DNA of 5,289 bases. Source: Parcubacteria group bacterium GW2011_GWA1_47_8. Its GTDB lineage: Bacteria > Patescibacteriota > Minisyncoccia > Phycocordibacterales > UBA1550. Position numbers and translations under genes: made by a program. How positions within the stretch are numbered: the first letter of the stretch is position 1; every line of letters begins with the position of its first letter. Below are positions 1-5,289 of this stretch, one piece after another. Under the pieces are notes generated by a model. It was given only the letters and a program-made list of their open reading frames with translations. It was not told where the DNA came from and did no database searches. The stretch lies in assembly GCA_000996605.1 (NCBI GenBank), contig LCOP01000046.1:1-5289 (forward strand), given 5' to 3'.

Positions 1-33
1 TCATTATGAGAAGTGCTCCGCCTAGCGCAATCC

Positions 34-83
34 TTTCAGGGGACATTAGCGTCAAAACGGGGTAGCGTTTCAGGGGACATTAG
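34..83. repeat. Two direct copies of a 16-bp motif, 34 bp apart
   Basis: The motif TTTCAGGGGACATTAG occurs at 34-49 and again at 68-83. The match continues loosely on both sides (C before, G after). Between the copies lies a degenerate relative on the - strand, CGCTA followed by CCCC and TTTTGA, so the block looks like two to three spaced recognition sites on one face. Repeated short sites like this are typical of transposase-binding ends of some insertion sequences (IS21- and IS481-like elements), but also of operators. The repeat is seen directly; its role is a guess. Confidence 0.6.
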
Positions 84-102
84 GGATTGGAGAAGACTAA
101 AC

Positions 103-131
103 TGTACGAAAAGTAGGTGTGGGGGTATACT
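103..131 (+). promoter_or_regulatory. Possible dnaE promoter giving a near-leaderless mRNA
   Basis: TATACT at 126-131 matches the sigma70-type -10 consensus in five of six positions. At 17-bp spacing the -35 position (103-108, TGTACG) matches poorly. Transcription starting six to eight bases after the -10 would begin almost at the ATG at 140, leaving no leader. No Shine-Dalgarno sequence sits at a useful distance from that ATG, which fits a leaderless start. The weak -35 keeps this tentative. Confidence 0.3.
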
Positions 132-139
132 CAATCAAT

Positions 140-3100
140 ATGGACTCACACAAACCCTCCTTTATCCACCTCCACACCCACTCCCACTACTCGCTCCTCG
201 ACGGCCTTTCCAAGGTCGATGAGATGGTCGATCTTGCGAAAAAGCAAGGGATGAACGCGCTCGGCCTCACCGACCATGGCAACATGTACGGCGCCATTGA
301 ATTTTACAAAACGTGCAAAAAAGACGGTATCAAACCAATCATCGGTGTCGAGGCATACATCACCCCCGGTTCGCGTCACGACAAACAGCCCGGTATCGAC
401 ACCACGCGCTACCACCTCACCTTGCTTGCAAAAAATGCGCAGGGCTACAAAAACCTCATCCGCTTGGTTACCCTCTCCCAACTCGAAGGCTACTACTACA
501 AGCCCCGCATGGACAAAGAGATATTGCGAGAGTACAGCGATGGACTCATTTGTCTTTCCGGATGTTTCGGAAGCGAACTTTCACACGCACTTCGTAACCG
601 CGACGCCGAAGAAGCAGGGAAGGTCGCCCGCGAACACCAAGAGATCTTTGGCAAAGAGAACTATTATCTCGAAATCATGCACCACCCGGGCGTACCCGGT
701 ATCGAAGAAGTCCGCGCTGGTATCATCGCCCTCGGCAAGAAACTCAATATCCCGCTCGTCGCAACACAAGACTCACACTACCTCCACAAAGAAGACCAGC
801 GCGCGCACGAAACTCTCCTCGCCATCCAAACCAACGGCGACCTGAACGACGAAAACCGTTTCTCAATGGCATCCGACGACTTTTCATTCATCGACACCAA
901 AACCGCACTTGAGTATTTCAGGGACACCCCCGAAGCCGTATGGAATACGCAAAAAATCGCCGATCGTTGCGATATCGAACTCAAACTCGGCACATGGGTC
1001 TTTCCCGACTTTAAAATTTCCAACAATACGACATATGACAGCGAACTCAAGCGCCTCGCGTACGAAGGCATCGCCGGGCGCGGACTCAACAAGAAAGACC
1101 CCGCCGTAATTAACCGCATCGAGTACGAACTCAAGGTCATCCGTGACAAAGGATATGCGCCGTACTTCCTCGTGGTGGGTGACCTCCTGCACTTTGCGCG
1201 CGAAAACGGCATTCTCACCAACATTCGCGGGTCCGTCGCGGGATCAATCACCACATACCTCCTCGGTATCACCTCGGTGAATCCTCTCGAATATAACCTT
1301 CCGTTCGAGCGATTCTTGAACCCTGAACGCCCCTCCGCACCCGATATCGACATGGACTATGCCGACAACCGTCGCGACGAAGTAATCAACTATGCCCGTG
1401 AAAAATACGGCGCGGACCATGTCGCACAAATCGGTACCTTCGGCACCATGATGGCGCGCGGTGCGGTGCGGGACGTCGCGCGCGCCCTCGGTCACCCGTA
1501 CATTATTGGCGACAAGATTTCTCGCCTCATTCCCGAAGGTTCACAGGGTTTCCCTATGACCATCGACACCGCACTCAAAATAACGCCCGAGCTCAAAGAG
1601 ATGTATAAAAGCGACCAAGTCACGACCGAGATTATCGACCTCGCAAAACGCCTTGAAGGCTGTGTGCGTCACATTTCCGTTCACGCCGCGGGCGTCGTCA
1701 TCTCCCCGCGACCGCTCTATGAATTCACTCCGACCCAGCTCGACCCCAAGGGCGGCAAGATCATCACGCAGTACGACATGCACGCCGTCGAAGACGCCGG
1801 TCTCCTCAAATTTGACTTCCTTGGTATCAGAAACCTATCCATTCTCGGGGATGCGGTGCGCCTCGTCCGTGAGCGTCGCGGTGTCGATATCAATATCGAG
1901 AACATTCCACTCGACGACAAGGCGACATTCGCAATGCTCGCCCGCGGAGAAACGATGGGACTCTTTCAATTAAACGGCGGCGGCATGACCCGCTATTTAA
2001 AAGAGCTCCGCCCCTCGACAATCCACGACATCAACGCGATGGTCGCGCTCTACCGCCCGGGACCGATGGAAATGATTCCCGAGTACATCAAGCGTAAACA
2101 TAATCCAAAACTCATCTCGTACCTCGACCCGCGGCTCAAAGACATACTCGCCATGTCACACGGCGTGATCACCTATCAAGACGACGTTATGATGATCGCC
2201 ATTCATCTCGCAGGATACTCGTGGTTAGATGCCGACAAACTCCGTAAGGCGATGGGTAAAAAAATCCCCGCCGAAATGCAAGCACAAAAAGAAGCACTCC
2301 TCGCGGGGTTCATCAAGGGCGGACTCACCCAAAAGAAAGCTGACGAACTTTGGGCACTCATTGAACCCTTTGCCGCGTATGGTTTCAACAAAGCCCACGC
2401 CGCAAGCTATGGTCGTCTCGCGTACCAGACCGCCTACATGAAGGCCAACTTCCCCATCGAATACATGACGGCGATCCTCACCGCGGAGTCCGGCGACATC
2501 GACAAAATCACCGAGATCATCACCGAGTCCAAGCGTATGGGTATCCCCATTTTACCGCCCGATATCAACGCGAGCTTCGGCAGATTCACGATTGTCGATG
2601 TCTTGCCTGCGTCCACGAATGCAGACGGGCAGGCAAGTGGCACCCACCAGGAGATTCGTTTTGGACTCTATACAATCAAAAATCTCGGCACTGATATTTC
2701 AAACGCGATCATCGAGGAACGCGAATCAAATGGCAAATATAAATCCTTCTCGGATTTCCTCGAGCGCATCCGCCATAAAAATTTAAATAAAAAGTCCCTC
2801 GAAGCGCTCATCAAGTCGGGTGCCATGGACGGCCTCGGCGAACGCGGTGCGATGCTCGGGAACATGGAAGAGGCGCTCGTTTACAACCGCGCCCAAGGAG
2901 CAGAGGCACCAGGGCAAGCGTCGCTCTTTGGCGGTCTCTCCGACCAGTCGAGTGTCCCGTCACTCCGTTTGAAACCCACCGAAAAGGCGACAAAGCGCAA
3001 CATGCTGATTTGGGAAAAGGAGCTTCTCGGTTTGTACGTGTCGGGGCACCCGCTCGACGACCACAAAGACAAACTCGCGACCATCGGCACCACGATTGAA

Positions 3101-3370
3101 AGCGTTCGCGCACTTCATGAAGGCGCGACTGCAGTCGCGGGGGGCATCGTCTCCGACATCCGCGCAATCCTCACCAAAAAAGGCGACAAAATGGCATTCG
3201 TGAAGTTGACCGACGCTACCGGCACCCTTGAACTCGTCCTTTTCCCCGAAGTATTTTTTGCCAACAAAGAATTCTTCGAGACCACCGACCGCTGTATCAA
3301 AGTCAAGGGTAAAATATCGGAACGTAACGGCGAAAAGTCTCTCATCGTCGAGCGCGTGAAGGAGTTGTAA
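140..3370 (+). CDS. dnaE: DNA polymerase III alpha subunit (replicative polymerase)
   Basis: This encodes the catalytic subunit of the chromosomal replicase, which extends DNA 5'->3' within the Pol III holoenzyme on the beta clamp. The protein is 1076 aa from ATG 140. The N-terminal PHP domain (about 1-275) has H12, H14, D21, H46, E71, H92, C142, D211 and H213, so every usual metal ligand position looks filled. The palm has GSVAGS followed by PDIDMDY, with catalytic D402 and D404, and FDFLG with D559, close to E. coli D401/D403/D555. FNKAHAASYG lies near 749-758 ahead of the helix-hairpin-helix part. An OB-fold occupies about 998-1076 and ends the protein, so the long C-terminal tau-binding region of E. 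coli DnaE (1160 aa) is absent or reduced. An insert at about 822-833 comes from a DNA palindrome. A GTG at 119 would add seven residues, but neither start has a good ribosome-binding site; the family-like sequence begins after ATG 140. The gene converges with the NYN remnant one base beyond its TAA. Confidence 0.97.
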   Translation: MDSHKPSFIHLHTHSHYSLLDGLSKVDEMVDLAKKQGMNALGLTDHGNMYGAIEFYKTCKKDGIKPIIGVEAYITPGSRHDKQPGIDTTRYHLTLLAKNAQGYKNLIRLVTLSQLEGYYYKPRMDKEILREYSDGLICLSGCFGSELSHALRNRDAEEAGKVAREHQEIFGKENYYLEIMHHPGVPGIEEVRAGIIALGKKLNIPLVATQDSHYLHKEDQRAHETLLAIQTNGDLNDENRFSMASDDFSFIDTKTALEYFRDTPEAVWNTQKIADRCDIELKLGTWVFPDFKISNNTTYDSELKRLAYEGIAGRGLNKKDPAVINRIEYELKVIRDKGYAPYFLVVGDLLHFARENGILTNIRGSVAGSITTYLLGITSVNPLEYNLPFERFLNPERPSAPDIDMDYADNRRDEVINYAREKYGADHVAQIGTFGTMMARGAVRDVARALGHPYIIGDKISRLIPEGSQGFPMTIDTALKITPELKEMYKSDQVTTEIIDLAKRLEGCVRHISVHAAGVVISPRPLYEFTPTQLDPKGGKIITQYDMHAVEDAGLLKFDFLGIRNLSILGDAVRLVRERRGVDINIENIPLDDKATFAMLARGETMGLFQLNGGGMTRYLKELRPSTIHDINAMVALYRPGPMEMIPEYIKRKHNPKLISYLDPRLKDILAMSHGVITYQDDVMMIAIHLAGYSWLDADKLRKAMGKKIPAEMQAQKEALLAGFIKGGLTQKKADELWALIEPFAAYGFNKAHAASYGRLAYQTAYMKANFPIEYMTAILTAESGDIDKITEIITESKRMGIPILPPDINASFGRFTIVDVLPASTNADGQASGTHQEIRFGLYTIKNLGTDISNAIIEERESNGKYKSFSDFLERIRHKNLNKKSLEALIKSGAMDGLGERGAMLGNMEEALVYNRAQGAEAPGQASLFGGLSDQSSVPSLRLKPTEKATKRNMLIWEKELLGLYVSGHPLDDHKDKLATIGTTIESVRALHEGATAVAGGIVSDIRAILTKKGDKMAFVKLTDATGTLELVLFPEVFFANKEFFETTDRCIKVKGKISERNGEKSLIVERVKEL
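2602..2637. repeat. 36-bp palindromic insert inside dnaE
   Basis: Perfect 9-bp inverted arms, CTTGCCTGC (2602-2610) and GCAGGCAAG (2629-2637), enclose an 18-base centre that pairs further (GTC 2611-2613 with GAC 2624-2626). The unit is exactly 36 bp, so it adds 12 codons without shifting frame. It falls between the conserved blocks FTIV and IRFGL, where DnaE proteins usually have only a short linker. The extra residues (about 822-833) are small and polar, as expected of a tolerated surface loop. It resembles the short palindromic elements known inside protein genes, such as Rickettsia palindromic elements. That it is a mobile repeat is inference from one copy. Confidence 0.6.
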
Positions 3371-3371
3371 G

Positions 3372-3681
3372 TTACCAAGCAGGTGGTTTACTAAAAGTAC
3401 CAACATCATCATCCAATTCTTCAGGAAATTGACTAACTCCAAGTACTCCTTTTCGAATATGTCGAACGGAACTCGCGATCTTTTTCAGCTCGACAGAGTT
3501 TCTTTCAAACGGACTCATCACGATCACGGGAAGATTCAACTCCTCAATAACCATTTTGGTCGGCTCCACAAGATCCGAATCATTAAAAATAACGACGGCA
3601 ATCTCGTATGCGTTTTTATAGCCATCATTCAAAAGATGTGAGGCAATATTCACATCAGTCCCCTTTTCTTCAGTCTTAATA
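3372..3681 (-). pseudogene. NYN-domain protein, C-terminal fragment (cut by IS)
   Basis: The fragment reads as the second half of a NYN (PIN-like, DUF88/LabA-type) ribonuclease-family protein. From the IS junction it runs IKTEEKGTDVNIASHLLNDG, then an AVVIFNDSDLVEP block, and ends with QFPEELDDDVGTFSKPPAW and a TAA at 3372-3374. The acidic residues of GTDVN and NDSD are conserved in the family and expected to bind metal; the first catalytic aspartate of the family (N-terminal YIDG-like motif) is not here. No stop interrupts the fragment, but the reading frame meets a TAA four codons upstream, just inside the IS. A GTG at 3651-3653 could start a 93-aa peptide, but that would omit the KTEEKGTD motif, so a functional product is unlikely. 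The matching upstream piece is at 4662-4743. Confidence 0.85.
3677..3681. repeat. Target-site duplication, left copy (TAATA)
   Basis: TAATA directly abuts the left end of the insertion element and is repeated directly at 4662-4666 next to the right end. Removing one copy together with the element restores the NYN reading frame, which independently supports this placement. The local AT-richness means a shift of one base cannot be fully excluded. Confidence 0.8.
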
Positions 3682-3701
3682 ACTTTGAATTACAAAACTC
3701 C
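3682..3701 (+). repeat. Left terminal inverted repeat of the IS
   Basis: It reads ACTTTGAATTACAAAACTCC inwards. It pairs with the right end with one mismatch at its 13th base (A here, G in the right end read inwards). This is the presumed transposase binding and cleavage site. Confidence 0.88.
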
Positions 3702-3721
3702 CTTTTCTCCCCTTTTCATAC

Positions 3722-3727
3722 TACAAT
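3722..3727 (+). promoter_or_regulatory. Candidate -10 box of the transposase promoter
   Basis: TACAAT matches five of six bases of the -10 consensus and lies just inside the left IS end. No good -35 is present at 16-18 bp spacing (about 3699-3704 is TCCCTT). If used, transcription would begin near 3733-3735, inside the left arm of the hairpin at 3726-3759, so the native mRNA could not form the full hairpin. Confidence 0.3.
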
Positions 3728-3759
3728 AGTAAAGGGCACCGTGAGGTGCCCTTTACTAT
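3726..3759 (+). promoter_or_regulatory. Hairpin masking the transposase ribosome-binding site and start
   Basis: A perfect 15-bp stem pairs 3726-3740 with 3745-3759 around the 4-base loop GTGA. The right arm and loop contain the Shine-Dalgarno-like GAGGTG (3743-3748) and the first two bases of the ATG at 3758. It is not followed by a T-run, so it does not look like an intrinsic terminator. Several insertion sequences (IS10 and IS50 are the classic cases) use such hairpins to block transposase translation on transcripts that enter from outside. The same role is inferred here. Confidence 0.6.
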
Positions 3760-4558
3760 GAATTCTTCGATTCAAATCTACAATAACATAGTAACAAAAG
3801 TAACATTCATAATCAAACAATTGAAACTAAAATTAACCAAAAGTACCGGTCGAACATTAGCAATCACTCCCGAACATACGATCTCGCTCGCGATCTTTAA
3901 GCAAGCACAGGGTATCGAAACCAAGAAGTCAGTGTGGGAAATCTTCGAGCCGAAGTGCAGCTACAAAACACTGGTGGTGAACATGAACAAGCTGACACTT
4001 TATGCACTCGTGATACTGCAGTCAATCCTGCGAATGAATCAGCAACGTGCGCATCTCGTGAAGCACACCGACTCAACTGACATTCCCGTTTGTCTCACCA
4101 AAAATGGGAAACGCCACAAGACAATGGAAGGACTGGCAACATGGGCACATGGCCCAAAAGGCTGGTATTATGGGGTTAAGATGAGCATCACGACTGACCT
4201 CAAGAGACAACTGCTTGCGGTCAGGTTCGGTACCGGTAACAGCAATGACCGAGAAACATTCAAAAAGATGAACAAAGATTTAATGGGTGTCTTTGTTGCA
4301 GATGCAGGCTATATATCAAAAGATCTTGAGCGAGAGTTTTACATTGAGCACAAGCGTGTCCTCTTTGTGAAGCCACGCGCAAACATGAAGAAACTTGCGA
4401 CAGAGTGGCAGATAAAATTGTACAACACACGCATGCTGATTGAACTCAACTTTAGGAGTCTCAAAATGTTCCATGGGCTCGTAACGTCACTCCCCAGATC
4501 AGTTGACGGCTACCTCGGAAACTACGCGTATTCTCTTCTAGCGTTTGTACTTCGCTAG
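3758..4558 (+). CDS. IS982-family-like DDE transposase
   Basis: This enzyme would cut and join the ends of the surrounding element. From ATG 3758 it is 266 aa, close to the IS982 family size. A GTG at 3746 would add four residues, but it lies inside the hairpin stem and overlaps the GAGGTG that serves as the likely ribosome-binding site. Counting from ATG 3758, the probable catalytic triad is D105 in TDSTDIPVC, D182 in VADAGYI and E229 in MLIELNFRSLK. A GWYYGVKM block follows the first aspartate and LGNYAYSLLAFVLR closes the protein, as in IS982 transposases. The N-terminal 100 residues are basic and partly helical, the expected DNA-binding part. No frameshift or stop is visible, so it appears intact. 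Assignment to a DDE transposase is firm; the exact family is less certain because it rests on remembered motifs plus the AC ends. Confidence 0.9.
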   Translation: MNSSIQIYNNIVTKVTFIIKQLKLKLTKSTGRTLAITPEHTISLAIFKQAQGIETKKSVWEIFEPKCSYKTLVVNMNKLTLYALVILQSILRMNQQRAHLVKHTDSTDIPVCLTKNGKRHKTMEGLATWAHGPKGWYYGVKMSITTDLKRQLLAVRFGTGNSNDRETFKKMNKDLMGVFVADAGYISKDLEREFYIEHKRVLFVKPRANMKKLATEWQIKLYNTRMLIELNFRSLKMFHGLVTSLPRSVDGYLGNYAYSLLAFVLR

Positions 4559-4590
4559 ACAAATTGTTTGAAGAAAATTTACTTTTGTTA

Positions 4591-4614
4591 AACCGTACCT
4601 GACTGCGGTTGTTT
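4591..4614 (+). terminator. Weak stem-loop after the transposase gene
   Basis: A 7-bp stem (4591-4597 with 4604-4610, including one G-T wobble) with a 6-base loop is followed by GTTT. It lies 32 bases after the transposase stop, inside the IS. The T-tract is too short for a strong intrinsic terminator, so this is only a candidate. Confidence 0.25.
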
Positions 4615-4641
4615 GACGTGGGTGGGGGAAACTTAGGTCGT

Positions 4642-4661
4642 GGAGTTTCGTAATTCAAAGT
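4642..4661 (-). repeat. Right terminal inverted repeat of the IS
   Basis: Read inwards (- strand) it is ACTTTGAATTACGAAACTCC, 19 of 20 bases identical to the left end. The last base of the element is 4661, immediately followed by the TAATA duplication. Confidence 0.88.
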
Positions 4662-4666
4662 TAATA
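4662..4666. repeat. Target-site duplication, right copy (TAATA)
   Basis: Direct copy of 3677-3681, immediately outside the right end of the element. Confidence 0.8.
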
Positions 4667-4743
4667 ACTTTTGTATATCCGCTGTTATCTGCATTTTTCA
4701 TCATTACCGAGTGGGACAAAAATGTGCCATTGAAAATATGGTT
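4662..4743 (-). pseudogene. NYN-domain protein, middle fragment (5' side of the IS)
   Basis: Read on the - strand, these bases give NHIFNGTFLSHSV, then MMKNADNSGYTKVI, which joins in frame with KTEEKGTDVN of the fragment at 3372-3681 once the IS and one target copy are removed. In intact NYN proteins this segment (xHIxxGxFLSxxV before the KTEEKG motif) forms the middle of the domain. Immediately upstream is an in-frame TGA (4744-4746), and only 35 bases farther (4779) the oxidase gene ends. The usual N-terminal hundred or so residues, with the first catalytic aspartate, therefore have no room. The gene was already truncated or deleted at its 5' side, independently of the IS. The fragment is short, but its exact in-frame match to the other half makes it convincing. 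Confidence 0.75.
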
Positions 4744-4778
4744 TCAGAGGCGGGTACCGCGAGATAGTGGGTGGGTTC

Positions 4779-5289
4779 TTAGTATACCTTATCAATGTAT
4801 TCTTTGATGAACGTGATGTCTTTTCCGAATACTTTTTTGCCGGGGTTAAAGATATTATCAGGGTCGAAGATTTTTTTTGCTTCTTCAAAGAGCGCGATGA
4901 TGTCGCGACCGTACATGCGCTCGAGAAACGGCGTCCGGATGATGCCGTCATTGTGTTCAGCGGACATTGACCCCTTGAATTCAAAGACAAGGTCAAGGAC
5001 GCGGGTCACGAGCTCGAGAGCGACCGTGGGGGTACCTTCTTCGCGGAAGTCTAGGCGGGGCATGATGTGAAGGTTCCCATCGCCGATATGTCCGGCAATC
5101 GTGTAGGAGAATCCATAGCTGTCGAGGATTTCATACAAGCGAGGAAGGAAACTCGGCAGATATTCAGGGCGAACGATGATGTCTTCAATGATGGGTGCCG
5201 TGCGCTCGTGTCCTCCATGAGTGCGCAGGAGACTGAAACTTTCGCGGCGTATGGTCCAATACCGCTCGGCGTCGCTACGGTCGCGCGTA
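4779..5289 (-). CDS. FAD-linked oxidase (GlcD/D-2-hydroxyacid dehydrogenase type), C-terminal part
   Basis: 169 residues are visible; the 5' part lies beyond the right edge. The fragment matches the C-terminal cap domain of VAO-type flavoproteins that oxidise D-2-hydroxy acids such as glycolate, D-lactate or 2-hydroxyglutarate; the FAD-binding domain would be in the missing part. Visible in order are RYWTIRRESF, a DIIVRPEYLPSFL block, GHIGDGNLH (fragment residues 66-74), SAEHNDG (109-115) and FDPDNIFNPGKKV near the end. H67, H74 and E111 correspond to the metal ligands known in human D-2-hydroxyglutarate dehydrogenase, so the site looks functional. The substrate cannot be told from this part. 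The frame is open to the window edge, and a TTG at 5138 is not a real start. The gene points toward dnaE, with the NYN remnant immediately downstream. Confidence 0.92.
   Translation of the reverse strand, partial: TRDRSDAERYWTIRRESFSLLRTHGGHERTAPIIEDIIVRPEYLPSFLPRLYEILDSYGFSYTIAGHIGDGNLHIMPRLDFREEGTPTVALELVTRVLDLVFEFKGSMSAEHNDGIIRTPFLERMYGRDIIALFEEAKKIFDPDNIFNPGKKVFGKDITFIKEYIDKVY

Larger units (their letters stand above)
1..139. other. Non-coding leader region upstream of dnaE
   Basis: No convincing gene lies in this stretch; the short open frames here have no recognisable protein character. It contains two direct copies of a 16-bp motif (34-49 and 68-83), listed separately, and AT-richer sequence from about 95 that probably holds the dnaE promoter. 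Any upstream gene ends before the window. The repeat-bearing part (about 30-85) may be the edge of a mobile element, which would mean only about 55 bp of original leader remain before dnaE. Confidence 0.6.
3682..4661 (+). mobile_element. Complete IS982-like insertion sequence (980 bp)
   Basis: The element is bounded by 20-bp terminal inverted repeats with one mismatch (3682-3701 and 4642-4661), begins and ends with AC when read inwards, and is flanked by the 5-bp direct repeat TAATA. It carries a single DDE transposase gene filling most of its length. A length near 1 kb, AC ends, short target duplications and a single ORF match what is known of the IS982 family. The transposase, both ends and the duplication all look intact, so the copy may be active and recently inserted. 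It splits a NYN-domain gene and is oriented with its transposase parallel to dnaE. Confidence 0.88.

Noticed and set aside
34..83. Two-unit CRISPR-like repeat arrangement
   Set aside because: The repeats are only 16 bp with one 18-bp gap and there are no further units or cas genes.
146..3442. Many long open frames antisense to or overlapping dnaE
   Set aside because: They are shadows produced by the GC-rich codon use of dnaE and show no conserved protein features.
3429..3641. Open frame on the + strand over the NYN remnant
   Set aside because: It is antisense to a recognisable NYN coding sequence and has no family-like motifs.
3660..3718. Repeated CCCCTTTTC runs around the left IS end
   Set aside because: One copy is outside and one inside the element; they are short, low-complexity and not positioned like ends or binding sites.
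3726..3759. Hairpin as the transcription terminator of dnaE
   Set aside because: It lies more than 350 bases past the dnaE stop, inside the IS, and lacks a following T-run on the + strand. Its overlap with the transposase start explains it better.
4744..4746. TGA read as glycine (Gracilibacteria/SR1 code), which would extend the NYN frame
   Set aside because: dnaE uses only GGN for its many glycines with no in-frame TGA, and the sequence upstream of this TGA does not resemble a NYN protein.
4685..4996. Open frame on the - strand overlapping the end of the oxidase gene
   Set aside because: It is in another frame over the well-supported oxidase gene, and its translation has no family-like motifs.

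Overview
The window reads as a chromosomal segment of a bacterium with moderate GC. It holds one complete housekeeping gene (dnaE), one complete insertion sequence, the remains of a broken NYN-domain gene, and the 3' part of an FAD-linked oxidase gene that runs off the right edge. The protein styles (a compact DnaE without a long C-terminal tail, and a GlcD-like oxidase ending in an FDPxNIFNPGKK-type tail) and a short palindromic in-frame insert in dnaE fit a Patescibacteria/CPR (Parcubacteria-like) genome. That placement is inference from remembered family features. The standard genetic code is indicated, because dnaE spells all its glycines with GGN and has no internal TGA.

Layout. Bases 1-139 are non-coding. 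They carry two direct copies of a 16-bp motif 34 bp apart and a possible dnaE promoter very close to the start codon. Bases 140-3370 (+) encode the DNA polymerase III alpha subunit, with an apparently complete PHP metal site and all three polymerase aspartates. One base later, converging on it, lies the 3' end of a NYN-domain (PIN-like nuclease) gene on the - strand. It is interrupted at 3681/3682 by a 980-bp IS982-like element (3682-4661) with 20-bp terminal inverted repeats (one mismatch), AC-type ends and a 5-bp target duplication TAATA. Beyond the element the NYN reading continues in frame (4743-4662, - strand). It then meets an in-frame TGA, and the whole N-terminal half of the gene is missing. 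The NYN gene is therefore a pseudogene hit twice: a 5' loss next to the oxidase gene, and the IS insertion. From 4779 to the right edge (-) is the C-terminal part of an FAD-binding oxidoreductase with the GHxGDGNxH and AEH metal-site motifs.

The most informative points are: (1) the IS insertion can be undone on paper, since removing the element and one TAATA copy restores an uninterrupted NYN reading frame through a conserved KTEEKG motif; (2) a perfect 15-bp hairpin spans the transposase ribosome-binding site and start codon, and would silence translation from read-through transcripts; (3) an exact 36-bp (12-codon) palindromic insert lies in dnaE; (4) the repeated motif at the left edge may be the end of a second mobile element. 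I saw no CRISPR array, tRNA, rRNA or evident new multi-gene system.
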